Positions 9,536 through 17,023 of a DNA stretch of 17,500 nt are shown in pieces. How positions within the stretch are numbered: the first letter of the stretch is position 1; the number at the start of each line of letters is the position of its first letter. A program made the translations under genes and the position numbers. Source of the stretch: Actinidia chinensis (Eukaryota > Streptophyta > Magnoliopsida > Ericales > Actinidiaceae). Location of the stretch: assembly GCA_009663005.1 (NCBI GenBank), contig CM018901.1, forward strand, positions 10,683,997-10,701,496, read 5' to 3'. The notes below the pieces were generated by a model. It had not been told where the DNA came from and made no database searches. It was given only the letters and a program-made list of their open reading frames with translations.

Positions 9536-9800
9536 TGTTGGATAGCTTGATATACATTGTTGGTCCATTTCCTAACACTTTGATTTCTTGAGATCTTGTG
9601 TACAAGTCACTCCATTTGCATTTGTTTCCCATTTGCATTCTACTTCTCCTTTATACATTCTATTTCTCTCTATGCATGAATATTTGTATCTCCATGTACG
9701 AGATGGGCTTGCAAGTGAGGGAAGGTGTTGGATAGCTTGTATATATTGCCAGGCCCATTTTCTAATAACTTAAACTTTGGGGACAATTGGTAATCTAACA
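9536..9800 (+). mobile_element. TRIM/SMART-like miniature LTR element in a PEX10 intron
   Basis: Two direct repeats beginning TGTTGGATAGCTTG (9536 and 9726) resemble the start of Ty1/copia-type LTRs. The second copy ends ...TAATCTAACA at 9800 (75 bp). It is preceded by a purine-rich GTGAGGGAAGG tract, as a 3' LTR would be. The 5-base flanks are ATAAA (9531-9535) and ATAAC (9801-9805), a possible 4/5 target duplication. The first copy diverges after about 45 bases, and I cannot see a clear PBS. About 115 bases of non-coding, T-rich sequence lie between the repeats. Confidence 0.55.
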
Positions 9801-10021
9801 ATAACATATCACAATATATGCTGCTGAAAGTAACGAAGTAAGACCTTTTCCTCAGAAAGTATTTACACTATCCAAAACAAATTAATTGAAGACCACCCAA
9901 GAAAGGAATGATACTAAGTAAAAAAGCTATATACCTGAGTGAAGTCACAATATTCTTCCCCAAGTGTTTGCTTCCCCGAACCTGTTGTCAATACATAAAG
10001 TATTTGTCCCAAAAGTTTTAT

Positions 10022-10601
10022 CTACAAAACAATAAGACAGCGCAGTAAGGTTTGAGAATCGTGATCCATCACAGTTTCTACGGTTAAATGTGCTTGAAGC
10101 AAATGGGAACGAAAGAAATATGAAGAAATGTTGAGATTCAGGCACCAAACTAGCAAGAAGAAAACAATCAGAAACAAAACGAGTACTCAAAAAGACACAA
10201 CAATTTACATCATTTGGCTTATAGCATACGTCCACTGGAAAGAGGAAAAAAATATTTCATTATGGAGGGAAACTTTACAAGACAAAAATACCTCCCACAC
10301 CCCAAACCCAATACACCCAGGAATATATCCTAATTTTTGTATATCCTGTTACTATACAAGAAGTGCTGTCTAAATTCCTCATCGGGTACTTTCTCTCTAT
10401 GGCTATAAGATTTATCTCCATCTCTTGGTAGTTTGAAACTGAGAAATGGGACCCTTATTTATAATTAAAGTGTTACGGACCTAAACGAAAAATAGAGGAA
10501 ACTTTAGTGGGTTAATCTATAATTACACAAACCCAATCTTTCTTTAAACTAATTGGCCCCAAAGCGGGGAATCGCTAAAAATGGGTTGTTGGGTGGCCCA
10601 A
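10022..10601. other. Intron/5' flank of the PEX10 relic, no gene seen
   Basis: The first part ends in a T-rich minus-strand tract before the acceptor at 10022 and behaves like an intron. I looked on the minus strand for the upstream PEX10 exon (the region around 'LFGTRVAVAYQNE') and did not find it. No other coding or repeat signal was recognised up to the LTR at 10602. Confidence 0.5.
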
Positions 10602-10682
10602 TGATGCGGGATAAAATTGTATTTAATTTATTTATTTGTTAAATTCTTGTATTTTTAATTTTATAATTATATTTTATTTTAC

Positions 10683-10719
<37 letters not shown>

Positions 10720-10829
10720 TTAGGAGTCTTATTTTAAATTTAAGTAAGTTATCAAATAAAATTTTATTTAATTAGGAGTTTTAGTATGTTAGGAGTTTAT
10801 TGTTTTAAACTAGTTTTTTTTCAATACCC

Positions 10830-10843
10830 GTGCCAAAGGGCAC
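10830..10843 (-). other. Helitron 3' subterminal hairpin
   Basis: GTGCC-AAAG-GGCAC forms a 5-bp stem with a 4-base loop, and is followed on the minus strand by CGGGTATTG and an A run to the CTAG end. The ACCCGTGC..GCAC word is similar to that in many plant Helitron 3' ends. Confidence 0.7.
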
Positions 10844-11120
10844 TACACAAAAAATAAAAAAAAATTATCTCATTGATTTTTTGATGATTCTTTATCGTAA
10901 AGAATAAATAATAAAAATAAAAAAAATCACAAAATAAGGTAAGTCTGTGTTACTTTCTCAAAAAAGTAAATTTAATCTAAATTAACTATTTTCTAAAACT
11001 AACAGGAAGAGAACTGTTTTTCCCACCCCCTGACAACTCACCCCTCGATATGAAGTTTTTTTTTTAATTTCAACTTTTACCGCAATTCTTTTCTCAAACC
11101 TTACAATTTTGCCATTCAAT

Positions 11121-11204
11121 CCTTTTATTCTTTTTTAATATCTTTATTCTTTTTTTTAATATCCCTTTATTCTTTTTTTTAATACCCCTTCGATTCTTTT
11201 TTTT
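11121..11204. repeat. Four tandem CCTTTATTCTTTTTTAATAT units inside the Helitron-like element
   Basis: Copies of 19-23 bases start at 11121, 11142, 11163 and 11186. They differ in T-run length and a few bases. Confidence 0.75.
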
Positions 11205-11216
11205 ACTTTCATCTCT

Positions 11217-11640
11217 GACATTTTTATATTAAAAAAAATAAGATAAAATTTTTATAACCCTTTATTTCTTTTTCTTTTAATACTCCTTGATTTTTTTTTC
11301 TTTTTACTTTCACTTCCTAATTTTTATATAAAAAAATTATAATAAAAAATTATAACCTTTTTACTCTCATATTAGGTTTAGAAAAGAAAAAAAAATATGG
11401 ATCAAAATTTAATATTTTTTTAAAATTTAAAGGATTGATTAGTTATATGTTATTTGTTATTTGAGACTATCCTTAAAAATTGATCATATATTTTTCTAGT
11501 TTGATTTATCAAAAAAACACATAAGAAAAATATAACTTTTAACGTATCAGTAGTAAAGTCAATATTACATAAAAACATAACTTCTAATCATATTCTACTC
11601 CCAAAAAAATTATATATTTTTTTATAATTTTTTGTTATAT

Positions 11641-11671
<31 letters not shown>

Positions 11672-11940
11672 GACCAAATAACAAATACCAATAACTATCA
11701 AATCCATCGAAAATTAAAAAAAATATTAAAAAAATCTTTGATTCTATTTTTTTTCTTTTATAAAAACATAAGGTGGGAGGTAAAAAGAACAATTATAAAA
11801 TTTTATCATAATTTATTTTTAGTATAAAAATTCAGAAAGTGAAAGTTAAAAATTAAAAAAATAATTAAAGGTCGGTATAAAAATAAACTAAAGGGTTATA
11901 ATTTTAACAAAAAAAATTTTTTATATAAACATTCAAAAAT
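11217..11940. repeat. Internal inverted repeat of the Helitron-like element
   Basis: The left arm (about 11217-11345) pairs with the right arm (about 11805-11940). The best core is ACTTTCACTTCCTAATTTTT (11306) against the reverse complement of TATAAAAATTCAGAAAGTGA (11823). ATAACCCTTTA on both arms extends the match. The arms are imperfect and AT-rich, so some pairing could be compositional, but the core is not simple sequence. Confidence 0.55.
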
Positions 11941-12174
11941 AAAAAAAAATAATAAATAAATAAAGTTGTATTAAAAAATAAATAAAATGGTTGAAGTGGG
12001 AAAGTTGAAGGAGGAGAGAAGAGTGAGAGGTATGATGGAGAGAGGAAAGTAAAAGTGATGGAGGAGAGAGAAGGAAAGTGATATTTTGGGCGGGGGAGGA
12101 AGAAAAAATAATTTAAGGTTTAACATCTGAACCGTTAGATCAACTTCAAAGGATTGAGTATTAGATAGCGAGGG

Positions 12175-12207
<33 letters not shown>

Positions 12208-12513
12208 TGGATTTATGAATATAGATGTTATAGTTATCAAATAGGATAGTTTTTGATTCTATTTAAGGGTTTTTTTTGTACGATTGGAATATGCCAGATT
12301 ATGATTATGAAATAAGAGACAACGATGGTTTTTCTGTTCTTCCAACTTTGATTCGGGGACGCCGAGCTTCTCCCTTCCCCTTCCTCTTTGTTCTGGCGGA
12401 GTCATAACTTTCCCCTCCCATTCTAACAATTCTTGTACGTTGAGCCTTATTTTTGTTATCGATAATCGTTAAGGCTCAATTTATGGTTGTCTGGTGTCAC
12501 CAACAGCCCCACC

Positions 12514-12992
12514 ATTGATTGAGGCCAACAAGAATCCCATTGAAAGTCATCAAATTGGCTCATGTGAAACACCATCATACAATTTTCCAACCTTGCGCAT
12601 AATATGAGGAACTCCTCTCAAATCAAAAAAAATTCTCGCCGCCCTTTGCAAAACTTTTTGGCCCCCTTTTTTTTTTTAGAAGTCACAGTCAAGTACTACT
12701 AATACCAATCAAGTCCAAGCAATGCTAGAACTTGACTACTGGAATGGACTTCATCGTATATGAGGTACTGGATTCTCCGTAGGCAGGTTCTAGCCCATTT
12801 TGGTAGCCAAGTTCAAGTGACTGTTGTTAGTAGTAGATGTGTCCCTTAGAGATCACGCAAAAATGCCAAGAAAAAAATTCTAATTTAAGAAACTTGGCTC
12901 ATATGTTGGCCTAGGTGGAGAAGTATTGGAAAGTGCCTCACATGAGCCAATAATAATGACTTTCAAATGAGATTCTTATTGACTCAATAAAT
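12514..12992. repeat. Near-complete palindrome (foldback element), about 480 bp
   Basis: The left arm (12514-12744) and right arm (about 12777-12992) are imperfect reverse complements around a centre near 12753. Outer block: AAGAATCCCATTGAAAGTCA against the reverse complement of TGACTTTCAAATGAGATTCT. Next: TTGGCTCATGTGA against TCACATGAGCCAA. Inner block: GCTAGAACTTG..CTACTGGA against TCCGTAG..CAGGTTCTAGCC. The unpaired centre is about 30 bases. The TTGGCCTAGGTGGAGAAGTATTGGA block of the right arm resembles copia-type LTR sequence, so the palindrome may be two head-to-head LTR 5' parts. A foldback/MITE is the alternative. Confidence 0.75.
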
Positions 12993-13420
12993 GTCGGGTT
13001 GGAAGCACAAAACAACAAAAATCCAAGCAAAATTACGCTCCCGATCGAATGTTGAAGTAGGTTTGTTTAAATACTGATCGCACCCGAAAGTTTCTTATTT
13101 GCCTTTAGCGTCCTTGGAACTAAACTTATAAGTAGGAGCCTCTATTACTAAGTTTCAAAACTACCGAGGGATAAGAGAGCCAATGTCATAGCTCTAGGTG
13201 TCAAGTACGCGATGAGGGGAACATAGAGGAAGCTTCTTGTATGGAGTGTTGGCTATACAAGAGTTATGGTATATTTATGGGGATACTGGGTTTGGGGTGA
13301 GAGATATTTGAGTGCTATAAACTTTCATAGTAAAATATGCTTGTCATGTTGCCCATGGACATAGGCTATAAGCCGAAACACATAAATCAACGTCTTTACT
13401 ATTATTATTTATTTATTGCA
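12993..13420 (+). mobile_element. 3' part of a Ty1/copia-like 5' LTR
   Basis: The stretch ends in TTATTGCA (CA at 13419-13420), three bases before a PBS-like site. The block GTTGCCCATGGACATAGGC..AAGCCGAAACACATAAATC (about 13350-13390) is very like the R/U5 part of many plant Ty1/copia LTRs. The true LTR start could not be set and may lie inside the palindrome's right arm. No second LTR was found in the window. Confidence 0.6.
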
Positions 13421-13423
13421 CTT

Positions 13424-13436
13424 TGGTACCCAAGTC
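13424..13436 (+). promoter_or_regulatory. Primer-binding site of the copia-like element
   Basis: TGGTACCCAAGTC resembles the tRNA-Met PBS TGGTATCAGAGCC with several changes. It starts three bases after the LTR end and is followed by ACTCATGGTC, as in intact copia elements. Confidence 0.5.
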
Positions 13437-13459
13437 ACTCATGGTCACAAGCGCAAAAA

Positions 13460-13618
13460 ATGGATACCACCACAAATATCAGTTCCATATTTACAACTAT
13501 TTCGTATGAGATGGATGATTTTATATATGATCTTAAATATGATCTCAATGGCTTAGGATATACCAATAGAAAGCCATCGTCCAACAATCTGAAGACACCA
13601 AGCACGCAACTTATCTAG
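13460..13618 (+). pseudogene. Possible copia-like Gag start, truncated
   Basis: An ATG 24 bases after the PBS opens a 52-codon frame (MDTTTNISSIFTTI...) ending TAG at 13616. Its position just after the PBS is right for Gag, but no diagnostic Gag motif is visible. From 13619 to 13785 I see no recognisable continuation, so the element is probably truncated here where host-gene sequence begins. Confidence 0.35.
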
Positions 13619-14408
13619 AATGCCCGGAGGGAGATAACCAATTTAATCATTTCAGCCATGAAGAACACCATCATTTAGCATAGTGAACAAGCAAACCTGT
13701 GGAGAGAGAAGTGATAAATGCCGATATTTAAAACGGATTACAGTTTAAAACAATTAAGGACTTTACAGATGGAAACTTGTTACACCTTAACAAGTACGTC
13801 CTCCCCTGATTCACGCAAAGTTGCACGGTCAAACTTGACCCAGACTGGCAGCCACTATAGTTTTGGGGAAATTTTGCCGAAAATAGCTTCAAGGGGTGAC
13901 CCAATTCCTCTTCTATATGTTGAAGGAAACCTAAACAATGGTTAAGCACTCAGCTGCTTAAGAAAAGGGAGTTTCTATTGCCAGCATAGCAAGAAAAATG
14001 GGCTCATTAAATATATCATTAGTTACACATTTTAGTCTCGTACCTTGTTCGAGAAAGGAAGGAGCATCATCTTGAAGGTGCAAAGTAATTCATATAATCT
14101 TCTCTAATTAATTATCGGGTCTGTTTAACAAACCGTTTCAGTTTTTTTTTTAAAAAGGGGCAAAAAGTCAAACTAAGTGGAAAATCAACTTCCTAAAAGG
14201 CACATCTGCAGCTATTTAGCAAGATTTGAGCTTAATTGGAAAGCCATAAAACTTACAAGTCAAAAAAGTTCAGCTAATGAGGGAAGCGAGTATGTCCTGA
14301 ATGCATATCACAAAAGAAAGAGACTTGCGTGGTTCTTCTAATTTTTATTTTATGTATTTCACCATTAGGAGGGGAGGATAGGAATTAAGAATACTATAAA
14401 ACAGGAAG

Positions 14409-14660
14409 CACGGGGGACACTCCTCCGGAGGCAAACGTACTGGTGTCGGACACTCATTACGGACACGGACACGCATGGACACGTGTACGGACACGCCACG
14501 TGGCGTGTTCCAATTTTTTATTAATTAATATATTGGACACGCAAGAGGGGACACGGCGGGGGACACGGCGTGTCCCATTTTGGACACGGCAGAGGGACAC
14601 GGCGGGGACACGCGTGTCCTATTTTTGGACATGCTCGAGGACACGGGGGGGGGGGACACA
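14409..14660 (+). repeat. GGACAC motif cluster (left subterminal region)
   Basis: About fourteen GGACAC copies occur here, many as GGACACGG or GGACACGC, with some in the opposite orientation (CGTGTCC). Clustered short subterminal motifs are typical transposase-binding sites in hAT elements; that role is inferred. Confidence 0.8.
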
Positions 14661-14868
14661 CGTATCCTTTTGTAGGGTAATTTTCATTCACCTCCCTTGA
14701 AAATTTCTAATAAATCTACGTATTACCAATTTAATTTAAAATAATATTATATTTACTACTTTTGAATTATTATTAAAAAAATTAAAAATTGTTTTTGAAA
14801 ATGTACATAACTCATTTTTCTTGTACTAATTGTTTTAAAAAATATTGATAAAAAAGTTAGATCATGTG

Positions 14869-14899
<31 letters not shown>

Positions 14900-15240
14900 A
14901 TATTTTAAAAAATAGAAAAATTGAATGTAATTGTAAAAAGAATCTAGGGGAAACTAGTTGGAATTTTAAAATTTTAAAACTTTATAAATTTTGTATTAGA
15001 GCTAGTGGGAAGATTGTAATGACACTTTAAATTATATTAGTAACTTTCAACTTAACTTGCTGGATGGATGAAAAATAAGAAATAATATTTTGCACTTTGT
15101 GTTAGGATGGTTGAATTTGATAACATTTTAATATTTAGTTTATGATATGTATACTTTAAGTTAAGGAAGGACATGTCATGTTTTTTTTTATTTATTTGCA
15201 CTTATTTAAACTACCTTGATTATAAGTATATATATATAAT

Positions 15241-15270
15241 ATATAGATATATATATATATATATCTATAT
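15241..15270. repeat. 30-bp perfect AT palindrome
   Basis: ATATAGATATATAT and its exact reverse complement meet at 15255/15256, within a longer TA-rich run from about 15226. It directly abuts the GC-rich right end of the hAT-like element and could extrude as a cruciform. Confidence 0.85.
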
Positions 15271-15408
15271 GCCGTGTCCCCGCCGTGTAGTGTCAGGAAG
15301 GGGGGGAAAATGGGCTCACCAGTGTCGTGTCTCGTGTCGGGCTCGACACGCCACACGTGTCAGTGTCGTGTCAGTTGTGTCAGTGTCCGTGCTTTCTTAG
15401 CTATAAAA

Positions 15409-15638
15409 TAAACAAACTAAACTACGTGTTGCCTAAAAATCTTTTGCCAATAATTTTGTTTGGTAGATTTGTGGCGTTAACTCAAATCTTCTAGGACTTG
15501 ATGAAACTAAAGGAAGCCAAAACAAAGTGTGTGTGATTTGATGGGTCTTGAAGTCGGAGTTCCAGTTCTGATCTAGGTTTTAAACAGTCGGCTTTAGAAA
15601 CAAAAAAGAAATGTGTAGGATCAAACACGAAATATAAA
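15409..15638. other. Intron-like sequence, no gene seen
   Basis: This lies between the hAT-like element and the MITE candidate, within the ABC1K-like intron. Short open frames occur on both strands but none shows a recognisable protein. Confidence 0.4.
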
Positions 15639-16021
15639 GGCTCTGTTTGGTCGTTTGAGTTGAATAATAATTCTATACGGAATGTCATTTTTCTTTCAAA
15701 ACGTTGGTTCACAAAAACGAGAATGAACATTCCAATGATCATTCTCCATTTAAAGAATAGCGATTCCTAATTATGAAAGGGGGGTGGTAACAATTTCATT
15801 CTTATCACTTTCACACTCCCCAAAGTGCCCACCCACCATAAAACACCACAGTATTTGCCGCCGACCCACTCGACACCCCACCATTATTCTAGTGTATCAA
15901 ATACTTCATTATTGTAAACCGTACGTATACATAACCCAAACAATGGAAATGAGATTCTTCCTACCTCATTCCGTTTCAAACTCATTTAGTGTTCATTACA
16001 TTCAGGAAAACCTACGGAGCC
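15639..16021. mobile_element. Candidate MITE with GGCTCYGT termini
   Basis: The left end GGCTCTGTTTGGT (15639) and the right end ACGGAGCC (16014-16021) are inverted. GGCTC(T/C)GTTTGG is a very common plant MITE end. Internal blocks such as ACGGAATG (15678) and CATTCCGT (15967) also pair. No convincing target duplication was found and the outer repeats are short. The right end lies 39 bases from the ABC1K-like exon. Confidence 0.45.
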
Positions 16022-16200
16022 AAAGGTAATGAAAATCTAAGAGGCAGAATGTTGACAAACCTGCCCAGCTTGCGAAGGATGGACCCAAAAATCGCCACAA
16101 GAGATTCCTGAGCTGGCGAGCCACGATAGGGAACAACTTCTTCATCACGACCAACCAAAAAATCGTACTTAAGTAGACCAATAGAAGCCCAAATTCCAAA

Positions 16201-16445
16201 CTATATCAAATCGCGAGCAATGAGAGATTTAAAAATGGCCCCTCAGATTCTAACACCCTTATTCCTCCACCTAAAAGTAACGTCGACAGTGCACATTCTT
16301 TTCTTTTTCTTTTCTTTGTATCCAGTTATTTTATCTAGTAGGTAAATAAAGGGGAGACCCCATTTTTTTGCTTCCTAGTTTAATGGTATGCCCAGGCCCC
16401 TAATACACAGCTTCAGTTTTTGATGTCTCAATCCCTCTCCAATTA
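16201..16445. other. Non-coding, no gene seen
   Basis: Sequence upstream of the ABC1K-like exon on the minus strand, expected to be intron. It includes a C/T-rich run (16290-16320). No exon was recognised. Confidence 0.4.
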
Positions 16446-16768
16446 AGGCTCTATTGGATAAATGGATTTAAATCAAGGAATTCACATATTTATTCAATGA
16501 AAATAGCTTAGTAGTCGAACAAAGGGATTCAAAAAAATTGAGTTTGAGAGCTTTATTATATTGATTCAAATGACTATTAATAGGAGAGATTTGAAAATGC
16601 TTCCACGCAAGCTTATAATTTTATAAAATGTGCCCATCTTCTTCTACCTCGTATCTTACTTTCCACTCTCGTTTCACAATCCTCCCACCTATAGTTAAAC
16701 ATCTTCTATTTTTTGTTGAATTAAACCTAAATCTCTTGATTTTGAAACCCATGTATCCAAATGGAGCG
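16446..16768. mobile_element. MITE with TTA target sites (PIF/Harbinger-like)
   Basis: Inverted ends of about 45 bases: AGGCTCTATTGGATAAATGG on the left, and CGCTCCATTTGGATACATGG as reverse complement of the right end. Both continue into a match around AATCAAG. TTA flanks each side (16443-16445 and 16769-16771), the 3-bp target of PIF/Harbinger elements. The 323-bp length and absence of any reading frame fit a Tourist-like MITE. A hAT MITE with a degraded 8-bp duplication cannot be excluded. Confidence 0.7.
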
Positions 16769-16898
16769 TTAATTTGTTATTGAATGTTTCAGATTCTTTA
16801 ATTTTTCCAATCTTTACCTTATCTCAATTGCTTTAATTTTGATTGTGCACAATAAGAGGTTCAATTCATGAGATTTTATAAAACACCCATCAGGTGTG

Positions 16899-17023
16899 AA
16901 AACCATCTTGTGTGACACAAATGCAGCACAAATCCCTATGGTTTTGAGTGACACTAACTCCCTGCATTTTAAACCATCTCGTGTGATACAAATGCGGGAC
17001 AAACGCTAGCCCCTGCGTTTTCT
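16899..17023. repeat. 71-bp tandem repeat, about 1.8 copies
   Basis: ACCATCTTGTGTGACACAAATGC (first at 16902) recurs 71 bases later as ACCATCTCGTGTGATACAAATGC (16973). CCTGCATTTT / CCTGCGTTTT closes each unit. Confidence 0.8.

Larger units (their letters stand above)
8340..10021 (-). pseudogene. PEX10: PEX10 peroxin gene fragment, five internal exons, frameshifted
   Basis: PEX10 is a peroxisomal membrane RING protein that works with PEX2 and PEX12 in ubiquitin-dependent recycling of the import receptor PEX5. Five minus-strand exons are seen, each with AG/GT borders and compatible phases: 9935-10021 (LTTGSGKQTLGEEYCD), 9289-9382 (VAGPYGLPPTPAR, then VYQTAVPYIAERI after a shift), 8965-9175 (SRVASSGITLADSLSDDLYG), 8517-8586 (LPLAREFLQ..NLMFFYFEG) and 8340-8418 (LYYHISKRTAGIR..NQRPR). 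These match the plant PEX10 membrane-domain region as known to me. Exon 9289-9382 lacks one base around 9338-9346, which shifts the frame. The N-terminal exon and all C-terminal exons, including the RING, are absent nearby. An (AG)n repeat and a small retroelement lie in the introns. Identity is strong; pseudogene status rests on the frameshift (or an assembly error) and the missing ends. Confidence 0.88.
10810..12225 (-). mobile_element. Non-autonomous Helitron-like element
   Basis: Alignment of the two A-family LTRs defines the insertion to the base. Removing 10810-12225 restores a gap-free match (GTTTTAAA|TGTTATAG against ATTTTAACATTTAGTAG). On the minus strand the element starts TCTATATTCATAAATCC and ends ...CTAG. 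It lies between A and T with no target duplication. A hairpin sits 16 bases before the CTAG end. These are the defining Helitron features: 5' TC, 3' CTRR, subterminal hairpin and A/T target. The 1416 bp are very AT-rich and encode no Rep/helicase, so mobilisation would need an autonomous partner. The word AACCGTTAGATCAACTT near 12130 is a type often seen in plant non-coding elements. Confidence 0.85.
10602..12478 (+). mobile_element. Solo or truncated Ty3/gypsy LTR (A family), split by a Helitron-like element
   Basis: Starts TGATGCGGGATAAAATTG, as the LTR at 42 does. It carries the same two U3 repeats (10691, 10760), and after the Helitron-like insertion continues through CAAATAGGAT, CTATTTAAGGG, CAGATTATGAT and the GATTC..GGCG block to about 12478 (GGCTCA). 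Without the insert it is about 461 bp, matching the other copies. No polyprotein tail precedes it and no clear PBS or Gag follows, so a solo LTR or a truncated element end is likely. No 5-bp target duplication was found. Confidence 0.78.
14402..15400. mobile_element. Non-autonomous hAT-like DNA transposon
   Basis: The element is 999 bp long and flanked by a perfect 8-bp target duplication CTATAAAA (14394-14401 and 15401-15408). The termini are imperfect inverted repeats: CAGGAAGCACGGGGGACAC on the left, and CTAAGAAAGCACGGACAC as reverse complement of the right end. The 8-bp duplication and short C-A-rich inverted ends are hallmarks of the hAT superfamily. Both subterminal regions (14402-14670, 15270-15400) are packed with GGACAC/GTGTCC words, and the middle is AT-rich with no transposase. 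Open frames through the GGACAC-rich ends are compositional. It lies in an intron of the ABC1K-like pseudogene. Confidence 0.82.
13786..16200 (-). pseudogene. ABC1 atypical kinase (ABC1K1/PGR6-like) gene fragment, multiply frameshifted
   Basis: Plant ABC1K1 is a plastoglobule atypical kinase of the UbiB family linked to prenylquinone metabolism and photosynthetic regulation. Minus-strand exon 13786-13930 (AG/GT borders) holds pieces of EEELGHPLEAIFGKISPK, VAASLGQV and RATLRESGEDVLVKV. The Gly-loop-like ASLGQVY element typical of the family is split by an extra base, and three single-base losses precede it. Exon 14044 to about 14141 holds NRPD..REDYMN and LQDDAPSF.EQ with two or more indels and a good GT donor. 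Exon 16061-16200 (46 codons, AG/GT borders, LVGRDEEVVPYRGSP..RKLG) is assigned to the same gene with less certainty. The remaining N-terminal exons and the rest of the kinase domain are not seen. A hAT-like element sits in the long intron. Confidence 0.75.

Noticed and set aside
9945..10235. A 96-codon minus-strand frame overlapping the first recognised PEX10 exon
   Set aside because: It is in a different frame from the PEX10 exon and extends through the T-rich intron. The exon at 9935-10021 explains the coding signal.
10602..12600. Full-length gypsy element starting at 10602
   Set aside because: No convincing PBS, Gag or Pol sequence follows the LTR end near 12478; the palindrome and copia-like sequence come next.
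14409..14660. Regularly recurring GGACAC words as a CRISPR-like array
   Set aside because: Spacing is irregular, the repeat is only 6-8 bases, and the cluster lies within a bounded plant DNA transposon.
14443..14700. An 85-codon plus-strand frame in the hAT-like element
   Set aside because: It is a translation of the GGACAC-rich subterminal region (Thr/Arg/Gly repeats) with no transposase motif.
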